Source: Methanoregulaceae archaeon
Lineage (GTDB): Archaea > Halobacteriota > Methanomicrobia > Methanomicrobiales > Methanospirillaceae
Length of the DNA: 64,000 nt
Direction: 5' to 3'
NCBI GenBank assembly: GCA_021371995.1
Contig: JAJFVA010000014.1
Location: 1-64,000 of the forward strand
In this document: piece after piece, positions 55,269 to 64,000 of the stretch
How the letters are laid out: every line of letters starts with the position of its first letter
Numbering within the stretch: position 1 is the first letter of the stretch
The notes under the pieces: generated by a model
The model's database searches: none
Told to the model about the DNA's origin: nothing
What the model saw: only the letters and a program-made list of their open reading frames with translations
Program-made: the position numbers and the translations under genes

Positions 55269-55823
55269 ATGGACGATAGGAAATACGATTCATTAAAAAT
55301 TGAAAATATCGTCGCATCCGGAGCAATTGCTGATTCTATTGATCTTGCAGAGATTGCAAAAAAAGTCGATCACTGTGAACTCAATACAAAGAGGTTTCCC
55401 GGCGCAGTGTTCAGGATGGATGAGCCAAAGAGCGCATCTCTCATCTTCTCGTCCGGAAAAGTGGTGCTTACTGGGATCCGGGACAAGGAATCTCTCGATT
55501 CAGGGCTTGCCATCATCATTCGTTCAATGAAGGATGCAGGTGTCGAAACCTACGCGAAACCGCGTGTTGCCATCACAAACATCGTCTGCTCATATGATAT
55601 CGGGAAATACATCAATCTGAACAAGGTAGTCATCACCCTCAACCTTGAGAATATTGAGTATGAACCTGAACAGTTCCCTGGACTGGTCTACCGGATCCGT
55701 GACCCGAAAATTGTCGCCCTGCTCTTCTCTTCCGGGAAGATAATCCTGACAGGAGGAAAAAATCTGGATGACATCAAACGCGGCCTTGATTTTCTCGAGC
55801 AGAAACTCGAAAGTATCATGTGA
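55269..55823 (+). CDS. tbp: TATA-box binding protein
   Basis: A 184-residue TBP made of two direct repeats of about 90 residues; FPGAVFRMDEPKSASLIFSSG in the first half matches FPGLVYRIRDPKIVALLFSSG in the second. The paired Phe-rich and Ser-rich stretches that bend DNA are present in both. It recruits TFB and RNA polymerase to archaeal promoters. It has no acidic tail beyond the core. Its stop is 1 base from that of the convergent lhr gene. Confidence 0.97.
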   Translation: MDDRKYDSLKIENIVASGAIADSIDLAEIAKKVDHCELNTKRFPGAVFRMDEPKSASLIFSSGKVVLTGIRDKESLDSGLAIIIRSMKDAGVETYAKPRVAITNIVCSYDIGKYINLNKVVITLNLENIEYEPEQFPGLVYRIRDPKIVALLFSSGKIILTGGKNLDDIKRGLDFLEQKLESIM

Positions 55824-55824
55824 C

Positions 55825-58515
55825 TTACCAGAACCGGCGGGTCCTGATATAATTCCGTTCAGCCTTCAGTATCTCCTTATAGAAGGCATCCCCCTCCATG
55901 AGGGTTGAAAGGATCCTTGAAGCATTTTCAGGCCCGACCCCTTTTGCAGCAAGTGCAAGAACTGCATTTTTTCCTCCGGAAAGGACAATATTCGCGTTTC
56001 GCATCAGCCTGGCCTCGACAGCTTTTTCATCGGAAGTTTTTCCTTTCTTCGATGCGATTGCATAGAGCGGTTCCTCATATGGTTTCAGGACAGCGACCAG
56101 GCGTGCTCCGCACTTCGGGCAGATCGGATGCTCCTGTACCCTTCCTGCAATGGTATGGCTCTTCCACTTCCTGCAGTTCATACAGGCCAGCACGATCTCC
56201 TGCTGATCGATTCGCCTCTTGAGCGTACTGATTACCGCCTGGTCTGCCGTAGGAGGAGGAATCTGGTCTCTCGAAGAGAAGAGCCCTTCGGCTCCCAGAA
56301 TACTCAGCCGTGAGAGCTCCATTCCGCAATCACCCTGTTTCACGAGTTCCAATACCCGTGACGCAGCCCCGACATCCATGTATACCGAGAAGAGCTCGCG
56401 GTATGCTTCCTTCTGAACCACGGTATTCTCGAAAAGTTCGGTGAGTTTATACGAACTCATCCGTTCATAATCAGCATCAGGATCAATTGCCCCAAACTTC
56501 TTTGCGATCTGAACAAGTTTCCACTTGAAAAGTGCGGTCCGTTTCATTGCGAGCTGGAGGATTCCCTCGATATGTTCCGGTTCGAGCCCGGAAAGGATCT
56601 CCCTGACATCAGATGCCCTGATTGTATTGGGAAGAGAAAGCAGTACCCGGTAGGCATCAATCTCGATCCCGACCGTGGTCCCGAACCGTGCTGAAAGGAG
56701 GACCGAGATCACCCTGCCGAGTGCTTCATTTGCTTTATGGCCGCCACATATATTGCATACCACACCTTCTTCTGCATCTTCAAGGACAATCATACGGTCA
56801 GTGGCAATGCGGCTCCTGTTTTTATCCATCCCGGTAAGGAATCCCATTGCAAATTCGCGGGCAGCCGGTTCAGTGTGGTATGCGGCAAATCTTCGGTTTC
56901 TCCTGAGTGCGCCTGCCTCACGTGCAACCCCGTACGGGACAGGGATCTGTTCACCCTCCCATGAAGGAAGTTCTCCCTTGACACGACGGGCCGGTTCAAC
57001 GGTAATCCTTCCGTCATCCATATCAAGGACCCTCCAGAGCTGCCCTTTGGTAATGAAAACAGCACCCGTATGAATCGATCCCACGACAAAAGACTCGTCA
57101 AGAGTACCTACAGTCCTTCTCGAGACCATATCAAAGACAAGGACCTTTTTCTCATCATGGATCATCGAGAGGTTTCCTGCCAGGTATCGCCGCGCCCTCA
57201 GTGTCGTCCCAATGATATTCCCTTCGAGCCGGATCAGCCGGTGTTCGGCCATCTGGTTGCATACCTCATCAAGAAGTGTCCCGTAACCGGTGAAGGTATA
57301 CGTCCGGTCAAGGATAGCCATGATCGCTTCCTTTGAAATCTTCCCGTACTCTACCGCAAGGCCGGCAACCTGGTTGGCGAGGACGTCGGCCGGATTCCGG
57401 TGGGGGATGACATCCTCAACCTCGCCTGCCCTGGCCCGCCGGGCTATCACGAGCGACTCGAGCAGGTCGTCAAATCCCAGAGCAAGGATGGTACCCCTTG
57501 ATATTGCATGCAGCTGGTGCCCGGCCCTCCCAATCCGCTGGACCAGGCGGGAAACCTCTCTCGGTGAACCGAACTGGATAACATGCTCGATATGCCCGAT
57601 ATCAATCCCGAGCTCCATCGATGATGTACAAATCAGGCCCTTGAGAGCCCCTGCCTTGAACCGTTCCTCGGCATCAATCCTGACATCCCTTGAGAGCGAC
57701 CCGTGATGCACCTCCACGTCCCCGCGGGCATAAAGCTGGTGCCCGAGTGCTTCAGCGGTAACACGGGTATTGACAAAGATAAGAGTCGAACCGGACCGGT
57801 CAATGACATCTGAAACCCACTTCGCCTGACGTTCAAAACTGTCACCTGCAAACTCAACGGTGATATGGAGACGCTTGGTGACAGGAACAGCCACCACTGA
57901 AAAATCCCTCTTTCCGCAGAGAAACCTGCCCATCTCATCAGGATTGCCAACGGTTGCCGAGAGCCCGATCCTTTGGAATTCTCCGGAATAGGTGACCAGC
58001 CGCTCCAGGGCAACAGAGAGCTGGGCTCCGCGTTTGCTCCCGGCTAGTTCATGGATCTCATCGATGACAACGTATCTGATATTTTTAAGGTGTTTTCTGA
58101 GCACTTTCCCCATGAAAAGTGCCTGTAGTGTCTCCGGTGTGGTGATGAGAAGTTCAGGAGGGGAAAGAGCCTGTTTTCTCCTCTCGGCATTTTTCGTGTC
58201 ACCATGCCTTACCCCGACAGAAATCCCGAGTTCCCCGCACCACCAGGATAATCGCTGGAGCATATCCCTGTTCAGCGAACGGAGAGGAGTGATATATAGG
58301 GTGGTAAAACCTCCGGACCGTTCTTTCAGCATCCTGTCAAAGACCGGGATCATGGCGCTCTCGGTCTTTCCTGTCCCTGTCGGTGCAATCAGCACCAGGT
58401 TCCTGCCAGCGGCGACAAGGGGTATTGCACGATTCTGGATCTCGGAGAGTTCCTCAAATCCCCGGATCCGGATACACTCCTGTATCCTTTCGTCAAGCTT
58501 CCTGATCGGACCCAT
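55825..58515 (-). CDS. lhr: Lhr-type superfamily 2 helicase
   Basis: An 896-residue DEAD/DEAH helicase of the large helicase-related family. Motif I APTGTGKT (44-51), DEIH (152-155), SAT (SATVGNP) and motif VI QRIGRAGHQ are intact; after the RecA-like pair come a winged-helix and the Lhr-core domain, and near residues 780-810 a four-Cys zinc site (CMNC, CPKC). Lhr proteins unwind DNA and RNA:DNA hybrids and act in repair. It overlaps the phosphoesterase gene by 23 bases. Confidence 0.93.
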   Translation of the reverse strand: MGPIRKLDERIQECIRIRGFEELSEIQNRAIPLVAAGRNLVLIAPTGTGKTESAMIPVFDRMLKERSGGFTTLYITPLRSLNRDMLQRLSWWCGELGISVGVRHGDTKNAERRKQALSPPELLITTPETLQALFMGKVLRKHLKNIRYVVIDEIHELAGSKRGAQLSVALERLVTYSGEFQRIGLSATVGNPDEMGRFLCGKRDFSVVAVPVTKRLHITVEFAGDSFERQAKWVSDVIDRSGSTLIFVNTRVTAEALGHQLYARGDVEVHHGSLSRDVRIDAEERFKAGALKGLICTSSMELGIDIGHIEHVIQFGSPREVSRLVQRIGRAGHQLHAISRGTILALGFDDLLESLVIARRARAGEVEDVIPHRNPADVLANQVAGLAVEYGKISKEAIMAILDRTYTFTGYGTLLDEVCNQMAEHRLIRLEGNIIGTTLRARRYLAGNLSMIHDEKKVLVFDMVSRRTVGTLDESFVVGSIHTGAVFITKGQLWRVLDMDDGRITVEPARRVKGELPSWEGEQIPVPYGVAREAGALRRNRRFAAYHTEPAAREFAMGFLTGMDKNRSRIATDRMIVLEDAEEGVVCNICGGHKANEALGRVISVLLSARFGTTVGIEIDAYRVLLSLPNTIRASDVREILSGLEPEHIEGILQLAMKRTALFKWKLVQIAKKFGAIDPDADYERMSSYKLTELFENTVVQKEAYRELFSVYMDVGAASRVLELVKQGDCGMELSRLSILGAEGLFSSRDQIPPPTADQAVISTLKRRIDQQEIVLACMNCRKWKSHTIAGRVQEHPICPKCGARLVAVLKPYEEPLYAIASKKGKTSDEKAVEARLMRNANIVLSGGKNAVLALAAKGVGPENASRILSTLMEGDAFYKEILKAERNYIRTRRFW

Positions 58516-59257
58516 ACCCCTCCAGAGATTTTAATGGTCCCAGAAATGTGCCATCCGGAAGCAGAACCTCCGCCTCTCCAGCCCTCATGCACCTGGAAAG
58601 GGGGCTGAACGGTTCTTCTACCGTCCTTAAGAGATCATATCCGGTCAGTTCATTGAACGCGGGCATGAAAATGACCCGGCTCCCTTTCTGTGTTCCATCG
58701 GTAATGGGAAATCCCAGACACTCCTCGTTGAGCGGTGCAAAAAGGTAGGCAGGGGAACGGAGTGCGCACCCCACCTCATCCCTCAGACAAACCATCGGAT
58801 GGTGATGCCCGGCAATAATTAGCTTTCCTGCAAGGGATACATCTGGATACATGTGGCCATGCACATATCCTGCCCCGTCAATGACCGCTCCCTCTTTTGC
58901 CAGCAGCTCATCCGGATCAAAGAACTTTTCGATGCCGACATCATGATTACCCGGAACCAGGCGCAGCGGGACAAGTGAGCGCAGCTGATCGATAAATTCG
59001 GGAATCTCGCGGTGCTCCTGTCGTGAGGTAAAGGGTACTCCGTGTTTCAAGTCCCCGAGCAAAATAAGAATATCGGGACTGGTCTCCCTGATACAGGACT
59101 CGATACGTTCTCTCCTCTCCCTCGTCCTGCTTCTGAAATGGAGACCGTGCTTATCGAGTTCAGATTCTATTCCAAGGTGGAGATCAGCCACTGCAAGCAC
59201 TTTTTTTTCACTTCTGATGAGGAGTGCCGGGCCCTGGCTTAAAAATTCAAGGATCAT
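58493..59257 (-). CDS. Calcineurin-like metallophosphoesterase
   Basis: A 254-residue binuclear metallophosphoesterase. Metal motifs are VADLHLG, LLGDLKHG, GNHD (VPGNHDVGIE) and GHHHPM. It belongs to the archaeal COG1407-type phosphoesterases that often sit with replication protein A operons; the substrate is unknown, perhaps nucleic acids. It overlaps the rpap gene (ATGA) and the lhr gene, so all three are translationally coupled. Confidence 0.92.
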   Translation of the reverse strand: MILEFLSQGPALLIRSEKKVLAVADLHLGIESELDKHGLHFRSRTRERRERIESCIRETSPDILILLGDLKHGVPFTSRQEHREIPEFIDQLRSLVPLRLVPGNHDVGIEKFFDPDELLAKEGAVIDGAGYVHGHMYPDVSLAGKLIIAGHHHPMVCLRDEVGCALRSPAYLFAPLNEECLGFPITDGTQKGSRVIFMPAFNELTGYDLLRTVEEPFSPLSRCMRAGEAEVLLPDGTFLGPLKSLEGYGSDQEA

Positions 59258-60024
59258 AGAGGCTTGTACATATCACGTGCCGGCTGGTAGCATTCATCCT
59301 CTTCCAGTAATGTCCTGATCGCCTGCCTGGCCGCCGTTTCATCTATCCCGGATCTTCCGGAAAGCGTGATGAGTTCATCAAGAGATATTCCTTTCTTCCC
59401 CGCTGATTCTCTGATTATCGACAGTACTTTTTCTTTCATCTCTGGTCTTATTCCACCTTTTCCCGGAATATCAGCAACCTGATCCAACGCATTGCATGCC
59501 ATTTCTGCCAGTGTTCCAATGGATGAGGTACTTACCCGGAATTCTGATATGGCCTGGGTGAATTCGTCGCTTCCCGCACCGGATTCGATAGCCTTTTTCA
59601 TACGCGAGAGGCGCTCGCAGGTAAGCTCGGCAGTCCTGATGATCCAGGTATCCCTGGTGGGGCGATCAATCTCCCTCATCTCCAGAAGTTCAACGTAAGG
59701 GACAGCGTTGGCACAGGTTGTATTCATCCGTGCCTGACCCATAACCGTAACAAATGCCGGTGTATCGATTCCGGATACCGCAGCCTGCAGTCCTGTGTCA
59801 GGTCGCATCTTACGGAGTTCAAACACACCTGTTGGATCCGCCACCCTTCCGTAGAAGTAATCGCTGTCATTCTGCCCTTTTTCGGTAAGGGTTCCGGCCA
59901 GAAAGAGGAGACGGCATACCATGCCGCCAGGGGTGAGGAGGGCAGGACATTCAGCCGCAAAATCGGCGCGGGCACAGTGTGCCCTGCAATATTCTCCTGC
60001 AAAGATTCGTCCCGCTCCTTCCAT
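59254..60024 (-). CDS. Replication protein A-associated protein (Rpap, OB-fold)
   Basis: A 256-residue protein of the COG3390 type. The N-terminal OB-fold begins GRIFAGEYCRAHCARADFAAE and includes a Cys/His cluster; residues about 190-256 form a winged helix (KEKVLSIIRESAGKKGISLDELITLSGRSGIDETAARQAIRTLLEE). In haloarchaea, Rpap proteins are co-expressed with RPA and are needed for DNA repair. Here the rpa gene itself is not next door, but the phosphoesterase and Lhr helicase are. Confidence 0.85.
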   Translation of the reverse strand: MEGAGRIFAGEYCRAHCARADFAAECPALLTPGGMVCRLLFLAGTLTEKGQNDSDYFYGRVADPTGVFELRKMRPDTGLQAAVSGIDTPAFVTVMGQARMNTTCANAVPYVELLEMREIDRPTRDTWIIRTAELTCERLSRMKKAIESGAGSDEFTQAISEFRVSTSSIGTLAEMACNALDQVADIPGKGGIRPEMKEKVLSIIRESAGKKGISLDELITLSGRSGIDETAARQAIRTLLEEDECYQPARDMYKPL

Positions 60025-60149
60025 CTTTTTCTCCCCTTACTGGTACGAGTATCCCCAGCTCTCCGTAATATCTCCGGAATTCATGTCTGTTAATGAAGAT
60101 CTACTGAGCCCTGTGATAAAATATCGATTATGTTCAGGGAAGGCTTTTA

Positions 60150-60200
60150 CTGACTGCATGAATGTCGGTTTTAATCGCTGCTGGGACAAAAAGCAGTCAG
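60150..60200. repeat. Inverted repeat upstream of the giant surface protein gene
   Basis: CTGACTGC (60150-60157) and GCAGTCAG (60193-60200) are perfect 8-base arms separated by 35 bases. They lie 65-115 bases upstream of the start, just before the TATA box near 60224-60236. Confidence 0.35.
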
Positions 60201-60223
60201 AATAGCGTTTTTTATGAGATAAG

Positions 60224-60236
60224 TTTATAATATATG
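60224..60236 (+). promoter_or_regulatory. TATA box of the giant surface protein gene
   Basis: GTTTATAATATAT lies about 35 bases before the ATG at 60265, with AAGGG at 60255-60259 as a possible ribosome binding site. Confidence 0.5.
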
Positions 60237-60264
60237 AATTCTTCAACTGACATTAAGGGTTTTT

Positions 60265-63200
60265 ATGAGACAAAAAGAGATCCTGCTGTTATTCATACTT
60301 ATGGTGCTCATGTCGGGATTCATCCCTGCATCTCCTGCAGAGAAGATTTCCGATTCCTATATTGCACCAGATATTTCCGATATACTGGGGACGGTCCCGT
60401 TCCCCTTTGAAGTAGCCGATACGGTCGCAACCGTCCCGGCAGCAATGCCAGAAGACCAGGAGAGCCTGACCTCCTCACAACCGCTCTTCTTTATCAAAAA
60501 CCAGGGGCAGAGCAGTGGAGAGGTCCTCTTTGAGGTCATCTCTGATGGAGGAATTGTATTTTTTACCCGTGATGGAGCAGTTATCCGGGTAATCAGGTCG
60601 GTCAATGACGAGCTGATATCATCGACAATCGGATTCACCTACGAAGGAGCATCTGGAACTTCAGAAGTAAAAGGACTTGAACCGCTCCCATGCAGCGTCA
60701 ATTTCATGAAGGGGGATCCTTCAGAATGGATTACCGGCGTTAAAACATATCGTGCTATTTCTTATCCTGACCTGTATCCCGGGATAGACCTCATCTATGA
60801 AGGCAGATCCGGGGGGCTAAAAAGCATTTTCAGGGTAAAGCCGGGATCGAATCCTGAATCGATAACGACGCTATATACTGGTCACGAGGGTCTTACCATC
60901 GCAACTGACGGGACACTCCGGATCCGGACTGATGCCGGAACCCTGACCCAGAGTGTTCCTTACTGCTATCAGGAAATTGACGGGGAGAGGATCAGAATTC
61001 CCGCTTCCTTTATCCTGTTATCCGACAACCAGGTGGGGTTCAGGTTTGGGGAGTATGACCGGGAAAAAGATCTTGTTATTGACCCGGTTATCGAATACAG
61101 CCTCTATCTGCGGGGGGTAGGATTTGCTGATGCCAACGATGTGGCTGCAGATTCACAGGGGAATGCATACATCACCGGACTAACGTTCCCGGCACCCTTT
61201 GATCCGAATGGAACCCTCAGCGGAGGGACTGATGCGGTCATCGTGAAGATTAATCCTGATGGAACCGTGCCGGACTATATTACATATTTAAGGGGAAACG
61301 GCAATGATGCGGGGAACAGTATCAGCGTTGATCCGGATGGTTATGCCTATGTAACAGGATCCACCAATTCAACAGATTTCCCTGTCATACAGGAGATCCA
61401 GTCAGTAAATGCAGGCCAGAACGATGCATTCGCCTTAAAACTGAATAAAAACGGCACGGGTGTATATTCCACCTATATCGGAGGGACTGGTCAGGACTAC
61501 GGGTATGGTATCACCATCGATTCTGCGAGAAATACCTATATTACAGGTACTACCGGCTCCAGCGTATTCCCGCTCAGCCATGGCTTCCAGAATACCTCCT
61601 ATGCAGGGAATAATGATGCATTTGTTGTAAAAATCAATACAAACGGGACCCAGTTCCTTTATTCTGAATATATCGGGGGTTCCATGTATGAAAACGGATA
61701 TGGAATCGCTGTTGATAGTACCGGGAGTGCCTATATTACCGGAGAAACAAATTCCTTCAGGGATTTCCCGGTCAAGAATGCTTTCCAGCCTTCCTTTGGG
61801 GGGTACAAAGATGCTTTCGTCACGAAACTCGCACCTGAAGGGCACTCTTTTGTCTATTCCACGTATCTTGGAGGGTCTGACCTGGATACCGGGCGTGCCA
61901 TCGCTGTAGATGAGGCAGGATATGCCCATATTACGGGGCTTACCAGGTCGCCAAATTTCCCAACCCAGTCGGCGTTTAATTCCGAAAACCCTGGTGGATT
62001 TCTTATCAGTTCATTCTATACCCGGCTTCAACCGGGGGGTAATACCCTCGCCCTCTCCACTTACCTCACCGGTCCTGCCAATGATGAGGGGAGGGGTGTA
62101 GCAGTTGATACGTCAGGAAACGTCTATATAACCGGGCTTACAAAGGCCAAAAAACTGGTGACAATCAATGCATTCCAGCCAGTCTTCGGGGGCGGAGTCT
62201 CAGATGCATTTGTCGCTAAATTTGTTCCGGGGCAGAATACGCCTGAATTCCTCAGTTATCTTGGCGGCAATGGAAAGGATGAGGGACATGCCGTCGCAAT
62301 CGATAATAACTGCAGGATATATACCGTCGGACTTACCAAATCAACCGATTTCCCGTCCAGCAATCCTTATCCCCCTGCCTTTTTACCGCGTGAAGAAGGA
62401 GGATTTATCACAGTGTTGCGGGATGGCGACTGCTGCCCGGCTCCCACGGCAGACTTCAGTTACGTCCTTCCGGATTGCACAGAGGTTCTCACAGTAAAGT
62501 TCACGGATACTTCCACCAACAGCCCGGATAACTGGTCCTGGGAATTCGGGGATGGATCGTTATCAGTTCAACAAAATCCCCTGCATACCTACTCTGCACC
62601 AGGTCCTTACACGGTAAATCTCACGGTGCATAAGACCTGCATCAATAACACTGTCCTGAATTCTACTGTTTCAAAACAGTTTACGGTCGTTTTGGAAACG
62701 GTACCGGTGGCAAACTTCACAGCAAACCCATCATCCGGAACCGCACCGCTCACTGTCCAGTTCAATGACACCTCTTCAAGTAATCCCTTCAACTGGTCAT
62801 GGGAGTTCGGGGACGGGTCAATCTCAAACCTGCAAAATCCGATACATGAGTATATCGCCTCCGGCACATATTCCGTGAACCTCACCGCAGGCAACAGGTG
62901 TGGCAATGATTCAGTCACAAAACTGGTCAATGTCACGGTCTGCCCTCTGCCGATCGCAGACTTCACTGCAAACCCGTCATCCGGAACCGCACCGCTCACT
63001 GTCCAGTTCAACGATACTTCTTCAAATAATCCCTTCAACTGGTCATGGGAGTTCGGGAACGGGGCTGTCTCCTTCGGGCAGGATCCACTGTATACGTATA
63101 GTTCCCCTGGTACTTACCCGGTGAACCTCACGGTCAGGAATGAATGTGGTAATGATTCGGTCACAAAACCCATCACGGTTCTTCCCCCTGTGACAACCCC

Positions 63201-64000
63201 GACAACCTGCCCGACCACCATTATCACCACAATACCAACCACCTGCACGTCTCCATGCCCCACGACGATTATTACTACCATACCGACTACTATCCCCACA
63301 ACAGTGCCAACTACGGTGCCGACAACCATACCTACTACCTGCCCGACCACCATTCCCACATCTGAACCAACTACGGTGCCGACAACCATACCTACTACCT
63401 GCCCCACTACCATTCCCACATCTGAACCAACTACGGTGCCGACAACCATACCTACTACCATACCGACATGTCCCACTACTCCGCCAACAACCGTTCCTAC
63501 TACCTGCGTCACTACGATCCCCACGACCGAACCGACCACCTACCCGACGAATGTTGTCCCGCCGCTCCCCCATGCTTTCTACGGGGAGATCATGATTGAC
63601 GGTGAGCCGGCTGAGGCAGGAACGATTATCACGGCTGTTGTTACGGGAGGAGGGGGATCTGTCGAGACTGTTTCCGATGGAATGTATGGGAGTCCCGACA
63701 CTTTCGGTGACAAACTGGTCGTCCAGGGACTCATTTCATCCGGGGCACCTATTGCCTTCTATGCGGATGGTAACCGTGCCGAATGTTTTGATGTAGTGAC
63801 AGATGGCCCCTGGATGCTGACCTATCCCTTTACCTCCGGAGAAGTGACAGAGCTTGACCTCCGGGTTGTCGAAATGCCACCTGATGAACCTCCTGTGGCA
63901 GACTTCGTAGCAGACAAAACTACCGGTCCATCCCCCCTGTCGGTATCATATACTGACACCTCTACCAATTCACCGGACTCATGGCTCTGGGATTTTGGCG
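60265..64000 (+). CDS. Giant SBBP/PKD/Thr-Pro-rich surface protein (partial, runs off the window)
   Basis: At least 1245 codons without a stop. A signal peptide (LLLFILMVLMSGFIPASPA) is followed by a domain with FFIKNQGQ and YPDLYPGIDLIYEG that precedes SBBP repeats. Residues about 290-700 are seven or more SBBP beta-propeller repeats of the type DSTGSAYITGETNS...DFPVKNAFQ...DAFVTKL. Three PKD domains (SWEFGDG, SWEFGDG, SWEFGNG) follow, then a Thr-Pro repeat stalk with cysteines (about 975-1093), a beta domain (AFYGEIMIDGEPAEAGTIITAVVT), and the start of a fourth PKD domain. It should be an extracellular, adhesion-like or envelope protein. The end is not visible. Confidence 0.93.
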   Translation, partial: MRQKEILLLFILMVLMSGFIPASPAEKISDSYIAPDISDILGTVPFPFEVADTVATVPAAMPEDQESLTSSQPLFFIKNQGQSSGEVLFEVISDGGIVFFTRDGAVIRVIRSVNDELISSTIGFTYEGASGTSEVKGLEPLPCSVNFMKGDPSEWITGVKTYRAISYPDLYPGIDLIYEGRSGGLKSIFRVKPGSNPESITTLYTGHEGLTIATDGTLRIRTDAGTLTQSVPYCYQEIDGERIRIPASFILLSDNQVGFRFGEYDREKDLVIDPVIEYSLYLRGVGFADANDVAADSQGNAYITGLTFPAPFDPNGTLSGGTDAVIVKINPDGTVPDYITYLRGNGNDAGNSISVDPDGYAYVTGSTNSTDFPVIQEIQSVNAGQNDAFALKLNKNGTGVYSTYIGGTGQDYGYGITIDSARNTYITGTTGSSVFPLSHGFQNTSYAGNNDAFVVKINTNGTQFLYSEYIGGSMYENGYGIAVDSTGSAYITGETNSFRDFPVKNAFQPSFGGYKDAFVTKLAPEGHSFVYSTYLGGSDLDTGRAIAVDEAGYAHITGLTRSPNFPTQSAFNSENPGGFLISSFYTRLQPGGNTLALSTYLTGPANDEGRGVAVDTSGNVYITGLTKAKKLVTINAFQPVFGGGVSDAFVAKFVPGQNTPEFLSYLGGNGKDEGHAVAIDNNCRIYTVGLTKSTDFPSSNPYPPAFLPREEGGFITVLRDGDCCPAPTADFSYVLPDCTEVLTVKFTDTSTNSPDNWSWEFGDGSLSVQQNPLHTYSAPGPYTVNLTVHKTCINNTVLNSTVSKQFTVVLETVPVANFTANPSSGTAPLTVQFNDTSSSNPFNWSWEFGDGSISNLQNPIHEYIASGTYSVNLTAGNRCGNDSVTKLVNVTVCPLPIADFTANPSSGTAPLTVQFNDTSSNNPFNWSWEFGNGAVSFGQDPLYTYSSPGTYPVNLTVRNECGNDSVTKPITVLPPVTTPTTCPTTIITTIPTTCTSPCPTTIITTIPTTIPTTVPTTVPTTIPTTCPTTIPTSEPTTVPTTIPTTCPTTIPTSEPTTVPTTIPTTIPTCPTTPPTTVPTTCVTTIPTTEPTTYPTNVVPPLPHAFYGEIMIDGEPAEAGTIITAVVTGGGGSVETVSDGMYGSPDTFGDKLVVQGLISSGAPIAFYADGNRAECFDVVTDGPWMLTYPFTSGEVTELDLRVVEMPPDEPPVADFVADKTTGPSPLSVSYTDTSTNSPDSWLWDFG
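62710..63063 (+). repeat. Near-identical tandem PKD modules
   Basis: Blocks of about 108 bases at 62710-62817 and 62956-63063 are nearly identical at the DNA level, including the words encoding ANPSSGTAPLTVQFND and PFNWSWEFG, with a 246-base period. The near-identity of silent sites suggests recent duplication or gene conversion. Confidence 0.8.
63307..63458 (+). repeat. 60-base minisatellite encoding the Thr-Pro stalk
   Basis: A 60-base unit starting CCAACTACGGTGCCGACAAC at 63307 repeats at 63367 with two mismatches and again, partly, at 63427. It encodes a 20-residue unit of Pro-Thr-Thr triplets with one Cys (PTTVPTTIPTTCPTTIPTSE). Such repeats expand and contract easily. Confidence 0.85.

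Noticed and set aside
63307-63458. CRISPR-like regular repeat
   Set aside because: The 60-base units are contiguous with no unique spacers and lie in frame inside a coding repeat.
63043-63573. Long antisense frames rich in Gly/Arg or Val/Gly opposite the Thr-Pro stalk
   Set aside because: They are the complement of Pro-Thr-Thr repeat codons in the surface protein and have no ribosome binding site or family resemblance.
1-64000. Insertion sequence, prophage or integrative element
   Set aside because: No transposase, integrase, phage structural gene or flanking direct repeat was found; both tRNA genes are intact without adjacent duplicated ends.

Overview
The window is a gene-dense chromosomal segment of a methanogenic archaeon, most likely of the order Methanomicrobiales (class Methanomicrobia). 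This rests on a methanogenesis-marker ATPase-like protein, an A-type ATP synthase operon, a thermosome, archaeal membrane LonB, TATA-binding protein, archaeal DnaG, CDP-archaeol synthase, a tetraether-lipid radical SAM enzyme and PKD/SBBP-rich surface proteins. Base composition is moderate. Promoters are archaeal (AT-rich TATA boxes), and many genes overlap by ATGA or a few bases.

Layout. 1-10.6 kb: a thioesterase, tRNA-Ser, a small beta-grasp-like protein and the thermosome; then a minus-strand operon prs-rtcA-nob1-gfcR, divergent from a plus-strand quality-control operon lonB-tldD-pmbA-bofA-like. 11.3-20.8 kb: the complete ATP synthase operon atpH-I-K-E-C-F-A-B-D followed closely by phosphoglycerate kinase. 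20.8-29 kb: a membrane protein and a ribbon-helix-helix protein transcribed divergently across two identical palindromes, adenine deaminase, a DUF1624 acyltransferase-like protein, beta-carbonic anhydrase, a three-gene thiol-redox cluster (glutaredoxin, ferredoxin:disulfide-reductase/rubredoxin fusion, Cys-rich thioredoxin-like protein) and methanogenesis marker 14.

29-35 kb is the most unusual region: four same-strand, closely spaced genes encoding a minimal calpain-like cysteine protease, a secreted beta-propeller/PKD/PEGA protein with a C-terminal membrane anchor, and two paralogous HEAT-repeat proteins with a TM2-like membrane tail. 35-45.6 kb is biosynthetic and informational: carS-pyrE-purD-argF, the divergent tetraether synthase gene, an alanine dehydrogenase/ornithine cyclodeaminase homologue, a RimK-like ligase, dnaG, UPF0058, a DUF167 protein and dihydroorotase. 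45.6-55 kb holds an RND (HAE3) exporter, an MFS exporter, a solitary ABC-type ATPase, tRNA-Leu and two tandem acyl-CoA synthetases sharing an upstream motif. 55-60 kb has tbp and the overlapping minus-strand operon rpap-phosphoesterase-lhr. From 60.3 kb to the window edge runs a very large secreted SBBP/PKD/Thr-Pro-rich surface protein that is cut off by the end of the window.

No insertion sequence, prophage, CRISPR array or rRNA was found. The strongest candidates for something undescribed are the calpain/PKD/HEAT gene row, the paired palindromes beside the ribbon-helix-helix gene, and the beta-grasp protein that lacks the terminal diglycine.
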